Below are positions 16,449 through 22,246 of a stretch of DNA of 64,000 nt, piece by piece (the stretch's first letter is position 1; the number at the start of each line of letters is the position of its first letter). Source of the DNA: Nitrososphaerota archaeon (lineage in GTDB: Archaea; Thermoproteota; Nitrososphaeria; Nitrososphaerales; JACPRH01); NCBI GenBank assembly GCA_023379805.1, contig JAMCPI010000009.1:28728-92727 (forward strand). Direction: 5' to 3'. A model generated the notes under the pieces. The model worked only from the letters and a program-made list of their open reading frames with translations. It was not told the origin of the DNA and did no database searches. The translations under genes were made by a program, and so were the position numbers.

Positions 16449-16629
16449 AGTCAGGGTCTCCTTTTGGTTTGAAGAGGTCTTGTTGCTCTTCGAGGTCTTT
16501 AGGTGTGATGATTTCGAGTTTGAATGTTAGAATGTGACTGTTGCGGGTTAGGGTCTTGCTCTTTGCTAGTTTGTTGAGAATTTCCTGCACTTCCTGACCG
16601 TCAGTATCTTCAAGTTTAATGTAGAACAA
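16438..16629 (-). CDS. 63-residue provirus protein, unknown
   Basis: A TTG start 3 nt after the upstream stop. The product (MFYIKLEDTDGQEVQEILNK...) is predicted alpha/beta with strands at both ends (FYIKLED and HILTFKLEII), like a small ferredoxin-type or RRM-like fold. No cysteine or membrane helix. It lies between zinc-finger genes in one transcription unit. Confidence 0.5.
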   Translation of the reverse strand: MFYIKLEDTDGQEVQEILNKLAKSKTLTRNSHILTFKLEIITPKDLEEQQDLFKPKGDPDYVA

Positions 16630-16632
16630 GGC

Positions 16633-16935
16633 TTATCCCTCTATCTCCATTGACTCTAGGATTGCTAGGGCGCTGAGTAGTTTTTCACGTAGCGCCTTGA
16701 CTTGCTTGTGGATCTCTCGGTCTTGCTTCTCTCTTTCAGTATCAGGTAGGAATGTTACTGCGTCTCCGTTTGTTTTGATGATGTTGATTGCTTCAAGTTT
16801 ATCATAGCCGTTTACTTGTAATATGTATTGCCTGATTGAGTCTTCCTTGCCGTCCGTTCGTGTGAATAGGTGCAGTTGCACATACTCAGTATTGTAAGGA
16901 TCGTTGCTTATTGCGCTTGGTCTCTTGTAATTCAA
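16633..16935 (-). CDS. 100-residue provirus protein, unknown
   Basis: TTG start with GGAG 8 nt upstream; it overlaps the stop of the two-finger gene. The product begins MNYKRPSAIS; a strand-rich middle (EYVQLHLFTRTDGKEDSIRQ) is followed by a long charged helix (KQDREIHKQVKALREKLL) suited to a coiled coil. An upstream frame extension would overlap the previous gene by over 100 nt and is rejected. No family recognised. Confidence 0.52.
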   Translation of the reverse strand: MNYKRPSAISNDPYNTEYVQLHLFTRTDGKEDSIRQYILQVNGYDKLEAINIIKTNGDAVTFLPDTEREKQDREIHKQVKALREKLLSALAILESMEIEG

Positions 16936-17522
16936 GGCTGTATCTCCTGCAAGGTTGGTGTTGGTTGACCGGCTCTTCGGAGCATTGGTTTGATGTGCAA
17001 CTCGTAGATGTGGCTGTTCGTCTCGTTGCTGTTCGGGCTTGAATAGTTGTTGCAGATACAGCAAGCGTAAAGGGTCTTTTCGACTGTCTTCTCGATTGGA
17101 ACCTCTTTTACTCGCTCGACTTCCTTTATGACCGGCTTTTCAACGTCGCGGTAGACGATGCGGGGTTGCTGTTGGATCTGAGGGGTTGAGGGGTGTAGTC
17201 TCTTCGCGTGGTCTCTCACCGTGTTGGCTTGAGGGTCTTTGAAGTCACAGAACGGACAAGCATACTCCTCCTGAATAACGGTCTTCGTCTCCGTCACAAT
17301 CTGTGTTCGAATGTAGGGCTTGAGTTTGGCTTTTACAAGCGCGGTCTCCGCTACAAGTTTGTAGAGTTTCCAACGGTTAATACTCTCAGCAAGGGTAAGT
17401 TGCCTTTTCTCACGCACACCTAGCAAGAACTCTTTAGCGGTCTTCGAGTCGGTAATACCCTTCTCTTCGAGCGTCTTCTGTTCGTCAGAGCTGAACCGTA
17501 ATGAGATGACTCCGAGACGCAT
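16932..17522 (-). CDS. Two C2H2 zinc-finger protein
   Basis: A 196-residue protein. The N-terminal part (SLRFSSDEQKTLEEKGITD) looks like a short ribbon-helix-helix-type strand and helices. Two similar fingers follow: YACPFCDF...HAKRLH (about 104-127) and YACCICNN...HIYELH (about 164-187), separated by a Val/Glu/Lys-rich linker (VERVKEVPIEKTVEKT). The spacing CxxC-x12-HxxxxH is typical of archaeal viral C2H2 fingers. It starts right after the integrase stop. Probably a DNA-binding regulator or recombination accessory factor. Confidence 0.68.
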   Translation of the reverse strand: MRLGVISLRFSSDEQKTLEEKGITDSKTAKEFLLGVREKRQLTLAESINRWKLYKLVAETALVKAKLKPYIRTQIVTETKTVIQEEYACPFCDFKDPQANTVRDHAKRLHPSTPQIQQQPRIVYRDVEKPVIKEVERVKEVPIEKTVEKTLYACCICNNYSSPNSNETNSHIYELHIKPMLRRAGQPTPTLQEIQP

Positions 17523-18755
17523 TTAGTTGATCACCTTGCCTATCATGCCGTTGACCCCGTTGAGTAGAACCTCGGCGGGTAGCGCTCCATAGCAACGCAT
17601 CAGGGTTGAGATGTCATCCCATCCCATCGAAGCGACATACGCGAAGTCCCATACGCCGGTTTGCTTGTATCTTCTACGCAACCACAAGTGAGCGCCGGAG
17701 TGCCGGAGAGTGTAGAGCGGTCTTCTGTAGAAGTAGCCTTTAGTGTCTCCTATCTCGTAGTTTTCAGGTATTCCTAATTCGCGGTTGAGGTCTCGGAATA
17801 CAGGATGGTAACGGTCTTGTTTCCTCTCACTCACTTTGTGTATGTCTTGCGACTCTTCGGGGTCGATGAAGAGGAAGCGCTTCTGTTTGCGAACCTCGAT
17901 TAGCGCTTTTACCGCTTCAACTGCTCTCTTGTCAAGAATGATTTTCGGCCATAATCGGTCGGTCTTGGTTTCGAGGATGCGGAAAAAGAACGCCTGATGT
18001 CCGTTGATGTCTTCTACTGCGGGTTTTGATGTTTCAAGTTGGAAGAGGCGGTCAGTTCTTGCAAAGGTTTCAATGCCTGCGCTCCATAATCCGAGTGCTT
18101 CGACGGGGTCTAACTTGTGCTTCTCTGCTACTCTTGGTATGATGTCGTAAATCGTGTCGATTTGGGGGTCAGTCCAAAAGACATCGTTATAGACTCCGAA
18201 ATTCACTTTTTCTCCGCTTATTCCTAGTGCTATGCCTTCGCTCTCTGTGAGGTTTTCGCCCCTTGCGTCAAGTATCCAACTTCTTAGAGTTCTACGCACT
18301 CCTTGAGTAATTACCGTGTCCTGATCTAGCCCTTTTTGCTGTTTGTAGAGTTCTACGAAGCGTTGTATCTGTGGCTTGTCGAATTTGAGCGGGTTGATTT
18401 TGAAGTCTTTAACAATCTTGCCGGTAACAATCTTCTTGAACTGTGTGAAGCTCTTCTTACCGCCTTTTGACTTCAACCATTTTTGAGCAAGTTCTGATTG
18501 CTCGAAGCCCTCAAAGTCTTCACTTCTCGACTTTACCCAAGTCTCATATCTAGTTTTGAGGTCGGGGTCAGTCGTAAGGAGAGTTTGGAAAGGCGGAGCG
18601 TTCCTTTGTGCATTACCGTAGACCGCTCTTGTTATGGTTGAGGTCTCAACCTTCTTATCCTTCGCGACCGCCGAAGAACTCTCCTTGTTGACCACAATTC
18701 GATAATAGGCTTCAAAGCGGTCGCTCTCAGTTAGTTTTATGCGGTTATCAGGCAT
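17523..18755 (-). CDS. Tyrosine recombinase (integrase)
   Basis: A 410-residue integrase. The C-terminal catalytic domain shows Arg I in ETFARTDRLFQLE (about 237), a Lys-containing strand (ETKTDRLWPKIIL), the box II LRHSGAHLWLRRRY (about 352) and nucleophile Tyr in MGWDDISTLMRCYG (about 389), where Trp replaces the third-box His. The N-terminal 80 residues include an HTH-like segment (SSAVAKDKKVETSTITRAVYG). The gene is whole, unlike SSV-type integrases that are split by integration. It should recombine the TTCCAGAA core. It sits inside the provirus operon, with its start overlapping the upstream Cys-rich gene by 19 nt. Confidence 0.85.
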   Translation of the reverse strand: MPDNRIKLTESDRFEAYYRIVVNKESSSAVAKDKKVETSTITRAVYGNAQRNAPPFQTLLTTDPDLKTRYETWVKSRSEDFEGFEQSELAQKWLKSKGGKKSFTQFKKIVTGKIVKDFKINPLKFDKPQIQRFVELYKQQKGLDQDTVITQGVRRTLRSWILDARGENLTESEGIALGISGEKVNFGVYNDVFWTDPQIDTIYDIIPRVAEKHKLDPVEALGLWSAGIETFARTDRLFQLETSKPAVEDINGHQAFFFRILETKTDRLWPKIILDKRAVEAVKALIEVRKQKRFLFIDPEESQDIHKVSERKQDRYHPVFRDLNRELGIPENYEIGDTKGYFYRRPLYTLRHSGAHLWLRRRYKQTGVWDFAYVASMGWDDISTLMRCYGALPAEVLLNGVNGMIGKVIN

Positions 18756-18922
18756 AGTTTGTTTGTCTTCGAACCGATTACGGACTCTTCAAGAGAGCCG
18801 TCTTTGACACAAGGAACGGCATCCTTAGCAAACCAATCTATTGAGTATTGGGTTGGTATGCAGATGCCCAGTTTCTTGTCGTATAGATCGCATTTAGCGC
18901 AATTGTTCTCAGCATCAGCCAT
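18737..18922 (-). CDS. 61-residue Cys-rich provirus protein
   Basis: The ATG overlaps the upstream TAA (TAATG). The product has NNCAKCDLYDKKLGIC in the first third and two more cysteines (PCVKDG, KLCLIT), a possible metal knuckle. It overlaps the integrase start, so it may be co-translated with it; small partners of integrase in this position are often excisionase-like, but no fold evidence supports that here. Confidence 0.5.
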   Translation of the reverse strand: MADAENNCAKCDLYDKKLGICIPTQYSIDWFAKDAVPCVKDGSLEESVIGSKTNKLCLITA

Positions 18923-19524
18923 TAGATAGGGTCACACCAATTGATTAGGTCGGCGTTGACTGCGTCTTTGAGTTGTTCTTTAGTGACTGAGCCTTTGGTC
19001 AGGTTCGCAGACCATAGGTTCGCAGACCATAGGTTCGCATACCTCAGGTTCGCAGACTCAAGGTTCGCAGACTCAAGGTTCGCATACCTCAGGTTCGCAG
19101 ACTCAAGGTTCGCATACCTCAGGTTCGCAGACTCAAGGTTCGCATACCTCAGGTTCGCAGACTCAAGGTTCGCAGACCTCAGGTTCGCAGACGGCTTGAA
19201 AATCTCGCTTTTATCAAGCGGTCTCAACAGTCGAATACTTCTAAATCGTGCCTTGTCTTTATCTTCACCTAGTAGGTCGCGCCCTTCTGCAAGGTAGGCG
19301 TTACCGGTGTATCGGCCATACATCGGGTTAGGTATCTTCATCAAATGTAGACCAACTCCGCAAGGTTCACCATCTTTCTTAGCGTCTTTTACCGTAATCC
19401 ATTGACCCGGCAACCACGAACCGTCGGCGCATTGAACAGGCGAAGGATAGAACACCTGACAACTAGGGTAGTAACAACGCAGATTATCATCAAGGAACTT
19501 ATAGAATTGCTGATCTGTCGTCAC
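18922..19524 (-). CDS. Pentapeptide-repeat protein
   Basis: A 200-residue protein. The N-terminal 110 residues hold a domain seen in phage pentapeptide proteins (CGVGLHLMKI ... GRDLLGEDKDKARFRSIRLLRPL). Residues about 111-176 are 13 pentapeptide units of the form ANLxS/ANLxY, giving a right-handed quadrilateral beta-helix. The repeats are nearly identical in DNA as well (15-bp units at 19001-19195), so the array is young or slippage-prone. GTG start overlaps the upstream stop and has GGAGGTG. DNA mimicry is known for some pentapeptide proteins; this array is shorter than those. Confidence 0.75.
   Translation of the reverse strand: MTTDQQFYKFLDDNLRCYYPSCQVFYPSPVQCADGSWLPGQWITVKDAKKDGEPCGVGLHLMKIPNPMYGRYTGNAYLAEGRDLLGEDKDKARFRSIRLLRPLDKSEIFKPSANLRSANLESANLRYANLESANLRYANLESANLRYANLESANLESANLRYANLWSANLWSANLTKGSVTKEQLKDAVNADLINWCDPI
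19001..19195. repeat. 13 x 15-bp tandem repeat inside pentapeptide gene
   Basis: Thirteen copies of AGGTTCGCA followed by six variable bases (GACTCA, TACCTC, GACCAT, GACCTC, GACGGC). Each unit encodes three pentapeptide positions' worth of sequence on the minus strand in phase with the protein. Variation is limited mainly to two alternating types. Confidence 0.9.
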
Positions 19525-19646
19525 TCTTTCACCTCCTCGTCTTTTGGTTGTTTTCGGTTTTTGCGACGAAGCCTTCTCGCATATGCCTTGACTTCGTCAT
19601 AGTCATCCTCATGCACCGTAACGGTGCGGAAGTTCTTCGGAGGCAT
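19521..19646 (-). CDS. 41-residue RHH-like protein, first gene of provirus operon
   Basis: A short frame starting ATGCCTCCG whose ATG lies about 27 nt from a TATA-like box (19670-19677), so it is probably leaderless. The product MPPKNFRTVTVHEDDYDEVK begins like a ribbon-helix-helix strand (RTVTVHEDDYDEVKAYARRL) and ends in a charged Lys/Glu tail. It overlaps the pentapeptide gene by GTGA. The gene includes the inverted repeat at 19613-19627, so it may be autoregulated. It is too short for a full RHH dimer unit; the assignment is tentative. Confidence 0.5.
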   Translation of the reverse strand: MPPKNFRTVTVHEDDYDEVKAYARRLRRKNRKQPKDEEVKE

Positions 19647-19757
19647 TACCGTAAGGGTTACTATGCGGTATTATATACGTTATGGTAAAATTTACTTGAA
19701 ATTTAGGTCTACAATTCATAACGTTATTATTACCGTAATCTTATACGGTATGAAGAG
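19646..19757. promoter_or_regulatory. Divergent control region with TACCGTA/TACGGTA operators
   Basis: Between the leftward operon and the rightward regulator genes. TTACCGTAA occurs at 19646-19654 and 19730-19738, TACGGTA at 19744-19750, and a 7-bp inverted repeat GCACCGT/ACGGTGC at 19613-19627 just inside the first leftward gene. TATA-like elements face left (19670-19677) and right (about 19725-19732). The operators overlap both start regions, as in a repressor-controlled lysogeny switch. Confidence 0.6.
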
Positions 19758-20111
19758 TTGCCGTTAAAAGGTTGGGTAAGTATCAGTGTCAGAGAAGAGT
19801 CAAGGGACAAGTTAAAGGAACTTTTTGACAAACATGCTGATAAACTCGAAGAACTAGGAATTGAAAATATCTCAGATTTTATCGATTACGCCGCAAATAA
19901 GATTGAGTCGCCTGAGGTTAAACCGCGCTTCGAGCATTTCAATGTCTTTGATGACCACGCGACAATAATAGATCACGCTCTCGGAGACCGCCTTATCAAC
20001 GTCTATCTTAAAGACCACAAGCTATGGTGTGAATTTGACGAGTCCTTTGGGTGTATCCACGTTGGATATGCTCACTCGATAAAGAAGGTTCAGGAAGCGC
20101 TCTCAAGGTAG
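19758..20111 (+). CDS. Ribbon-helix-helix regulator with CxH domain
   Basis: A 117-residue protein. Residues 5-50 (GWVSISVREESRDKLKELFD ... NISDFIDYAANKIE) fit an RHH DNA-binding unit: one strand and two helices. Residues 60-117 form a separate domain ending LWCEFDESFGCIHVGYA, with Cys-x8-Cys-x-His, similar to a domain in small archaeal proteins. The TTG start is chosen because no ATG is in frame and a TATA-like box lies about 28 nt upstream. It is the main candidate for the provirus repressor binding the TACCGTA sites. The next gene encodes a paralogous second domain. Confidence 0.68.
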   Translation: MPLKGWVSISVREESRDKLKELFDKHADKLEELGIENISDFIDYAANKIESPEVKPRFEHFNVFDDHATIIDHALGDRLINVYLKDHKLWCEFDESFGCIHVGYAHSIKKVQEALSR

Positions 20112-20119
20112 GTGAAAAG

Positions 20120-20311
20120 TTGAGTCAAGATTTTACATACTTCATAGTTGCCAACGGTCATATTCGAGTGTTTGACAATAGATCGGGCGAACTCTCCGAT
20201 GTCCTTGTCAAGGACAACAAATTATGGTGTAACCGATGCAAAGCCGAAAAATGCAGTCATACAGAATATGCCCGTCAAACCGAGGAACTAAAACATCAAA
20301 TTAGCCCTTAA
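20120..20311 (+). CDS. Stand-alone CxH-domain protein, paralogue of preceding domain
   Basis: A 63-residue product from a TTG with GGTGA 5 nt upstream. Its last 40 residues align with the second domain of the preceding regulator: V.VKDNKLWCNRCKAEKCSHTEYA versus V.LKDHKLWCEFDESFGCIHVGYA. Here an extra CxxC (CNRC) completes a CCCH zinc site. It lacks the RHH part, so it could dimerise with, or antagonise, the regulator. It is the last gene before the right end. Confidence 0.62.
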   Translation: MSQDFTYFIVANGHIRVFDNRSGELSDVLVKDNKLWCNRCKAEKCSHTEYARQTEELKHQISP

Positions 20312-20527
20312 ACCAATGTGCAATGTTTTCTAGTTCTAGCGTTTGTTTTGGTGTTTGATTACAAAAGCTTACAACCGTCTCAGCTTACAAATGTTTACAA
20401 AGCACATTGCACATTTGAACCTGAAAAAGACCCCATGTTTACGAATTGCACAGCCTTTTGCAATGTGCAATGCGTTGTGCAATGCGTTGCTTATGCACAT
20501 CACGCTTGTTTATAAGGCTCAGCTTCC
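20312..20527. promoter_or_regulatory. Right-end repeat region of the provirus
   Basis: No coding sequence is convincing here. It carries TGTGCAA/TTGCACA at 20317-20323, 20407-20413, 20446-20452, 20464-20470 and 20476-20482, plus ATGCACAT at 20493-20500; two AGCTTACAA and two TGTTTAC direct repeats lie between 20360 and 20442. The density is far above the rest of the element. Candidate integrase/excisionase arm sites or an iteron-type replication origin. Confidence 0.55.
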
Positions 20528-20535
20528 TTCCAGAA
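20528..20535 (+). repeat. attR core (TTCCAGAA)
   Basis: Right copy of the 8-bp core. The cyclase frame resumes immediately after it (Phe-Gln-Lys), exactly in phase with the left part. Confidence 0.75.
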
Positions 20536-20725
20536 GTTTGAGAAGTCGCATCAGGACAATATTGCAGCTGGACTTCAGTATCTCACCAACCTAAACCCTG
20601 CGACGTACAACTATCCAGCCCTCTGGGTCGGTAAAGGACTCTACGCGCCTGAGAATGTGATAAAATCAGCAGTTCTGAGCACTCTTTACCTGGGTCACAG
20701 CTTCCAGCAAGGAGGTGCAGGTTAA
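20536..20725 (+). pseudogene. Displaced 3' end of class II diterpene cyclase
   Basis: Continues the cyclase frame: KFEKSHQDNIAAGLQYLTNL, then a P-x-LW-x-GK-x-LY-x-P block (PALWVGKGLYAP) that is the C-terminal signature of Rv3377c-like cyclases, ending HSFQQGGAG. It has no start codon or ribosome site of its own, so it is not translated as such in the integrated state. The left part (1295 nt to 8424) plus this part (190 nt) is 1485 nt, divisible by three. Confidence 0.85.
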
Positions 20726-20728
20726 AGG

Positions 20729-21115
20729 GTGAAGAATGCTGGTAAAGAGCCGTTTGTGAAAGTTGGAAGAGGCTCGATAGCGTATTTTGGTAAACAGCCT
20801 GTAGAAGGAGTTGTAAAGGAGGTTGAGACTCTTGAGGACATTGTCGCGCTCACGGAAGGCGAGGTTGATGGTAAAGTGCTCCTCGTAAAGAAGGCTGGCG
20901 TTACAGGTTTGATTCCAATTCTTCCCACAATTAAGGCAATTATCTGCACTACCGGAGGAGTAGGCTCTCATCTGGCCATCCTAACCCGTGAGTTCGGTAT
21001 CCCCTGCGTCGTCGGCGTGAAGCTCGACCCGGGCATGACTTATGACGGGCGGCGGATTAGAATTAGTTCTCAAGACGGCTTTGGTGAAGTCGCCCTGCGG
21101 AAGGAAGGTCAATGA
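20729..21115 (+). CDS. Stand-alone PEP-utiliser phosphohistidine swivel domain
   Basis: A 128-residue protein equal to the mobile swivelling domain of PEP synthase, PPDK and related dikinases. The signature CTTGGVGSHLAILTREFGIPCVVG contains the phosphorylatable His (about residue 85). The ATP-grasp and PEP/pyruvate domains normally fused to it are absent. GTG start 3 nt after the cyclase stop, and its own stop overlaps the next ATG, so it is in the diterpene operon. It may act with the next gene product to transfer phosphate to or from an isoprenoid or small substrate; that role is an inference. Confidence 0.8.
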   Translation: MKNAGKEPFVKVGRGSIAYFGKQPVEGVVKEVETLEDIVALTEGEVDGKVLLVKKAGVTGLIPILPTIKAIICTTGGVGSHLAILTREFGIPCVVGVKLDPGMTYDGRRIRISSQDGFGEVALRKEGQ

Positions 21116-22236
21116 GCAAAATACTCGTTACTGATGAGGCGAATCGGCTACTAATCGCTTTTTCTGATGCCGCTAAACGCCTCATTGGCCGAAGAACGCT
21201 ATTAGAATCCCATATGTTTCCTGTCACAACCTATGTTGCAACAGGGCTGTATAATCTTCATGAAATAGGGTACGAGTCACTGAGAGAAGTCACGAACAGC
21301 GCTTCACCCGAGGAGATCGGGCGGCTGGGGCGGAGATTGCTGTCAAGAATTAATCAGAAGACACACTTCTCTACTATTCTTGGATACCTGGTCGGAAGAG
21401 AACAGCGGCTGATGGATAAAGACGTGTATTCAACGCTTGACGAGGATGACGTTGAGCAGACCATGTTCATGCTCAACTTTTTCCAGAAAGTTGTTTCGAA
21501 CTACCGCTCCGATGACAAGCTCTTTGTGGCGGACGGGAACGGAACCATCCAAATACTTCCCGAGGAGACTCTAGAAGACCTAAGCGGATCAATGTTAAAC
21601 ATAGATCAGGAGGCGCGGGTGAATTTGAGACGCATGTTGGCTCTACTCCAATCATATCTGTTTCTCTCAAACTGCGAGTCGAGAGGAAACGTCTTCTCTC
21701 ACGGACCCTACGGCAAAAACAACCTGATTATACGAGAGTTTACCAGCCTGAAGAGCGGGCCGCTGGCTGATTATCTGGACATTTCGCCTCCGGTCAAGAA
21801 CCTAGCGGTGGTCTTGGAACTGGGAAAAATGAAGCCAACAATGGACGAGGTCGGTACCCTCTATGTTGATCAGCCAGACTATATGGATCAGGTGGAGAAC
21901 GTTGGGCTATTCACAGTCAGCGGCTCGAAGGCTGAGCCCCTACCAGCCTCAACCATTAACGATGTTTCACAGTTCGCGCAGCGTGCCCAGAAGACTCTCT
22001 TCTACAAAGCAGCTAAACTGGATGATCGTCAAAAGATAGTTGCAGGAGCCCTCCAATACTCCAATCTTTTCCCATACTATGAAGCCGTAGGTGAACCTCA
22101 CTCTTTCACACCGCACTTAGGCAAAAGATGTCAAGAGATTGATCTGCCGAAGATGATATCGCTGAGAATTCACCCGTTCTTCAACAGATTCGGAGAGAAA
22201 CCAAACCTCTTCACACCTCTGGAAGATAAGAAGTGA
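21112..22236 (+). CDS. Unrecognised 374-residue protein of diterpene operon
   Basis: A soluble, mostly helical protein that I cannot assign. N-terminal helices (residues 5-30), Arg-rich helix around EIGRLGRRLLSRINQK (about 65-80), acidic segment DEDDVEQTMFMLNFFQKV, and a C-terminal alpha/beta part with conserved-looking HSFTPHLGKRC and HPFFNRFGEKPN. No membrane helix, signal or nucleotide-binding loop is visible. Overlap of 4 nt with the swivel-domain gene suggests the two proteins work together, possibly as the substrate-binding and phosphotransfer halves of one enzyme. Its position between the cyclase and the Rv3378c homologue links it to diterpenoid metabolism. Confidence 0.75.
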   Translation: MSKILVTDEANRLLIAFSDAAKRLIGRRTLLESHMFPVTTYVATGLYNLHEIGYESLREVTNSASPEEIGRLGRRLLSRINQKTHFSTILGYLVGREQRLMDKDVYSTLDEDDVEQTMFMLNFFQKVVSNYRSDDKLFVADGNGTIQILPEETLEDLSGSMLNIDQEARVNLRRMLALLQSYLFLSNCESRGNVFSHGPYGKNNLIIREFTSLKSGPLADYLDISPPVKNLAVVLELGKMKPTMDEVGTLYVDQPDYMDQVENVGLFTVSGSKAEPLPASTINDVSQFAQRAQKTLFYKAAKLDDRQKIVAGALQYSNLFPYYEAVGEPHSFTPHLGKRCQEIDLPKMISLRIHPFFNRFGEKPNLFTPLEDKK

Positions 22237-22246
22237 TAGCGCGACT

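Larger units (their letters stand above)
8417..20535. mobile_element. Integrated tailless icosahedral virus (DJR-type provirus)
   Basis: A 12.1-kb element bounded by the 8-bp direct repeat TTCCAGAA that splits the diterpene cyclase gene. It encodes a tyrosine integrase, a probable double-jelly-roll capsid protein, an A32-like packaging ATPase, a beta-helix spike candidate, small membrane proteins and many zinc-finger proteins. Genes run almost entirely on the minus strand with overlapping starts and stops; two regulators at the right end are on the plus strand. Joining the flanks restores an intact host frame, which defines the boundaries to within the 8-bp core. No replication gene, lysis gene or tail gene was recognised. 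All main reading frames appear intact, so the provirus may be functional. Confidence 0.88.

Noticed and set aside
19001..19195. CRISPR-like array of short repeats
   Set aside because: Units are 15 bp without spacers and are in phase with an ANLxS/ANLxY pentapeptide protein.
18941..19297. 118-codon plus-strand frame of repeated ADSRFAD/AYLRFAD-type units
   Set aside because: It is the antisense reading of the pentapeptide repeats; the minus-strand gene has the recognised domain and operon context.
20312..20527. 65- and 83-codon plus-strand frames in the right-end region
   Set aside because: Their sequence simply follows the TGTGCAA/TTACAA repeats and they have no domain pattern.
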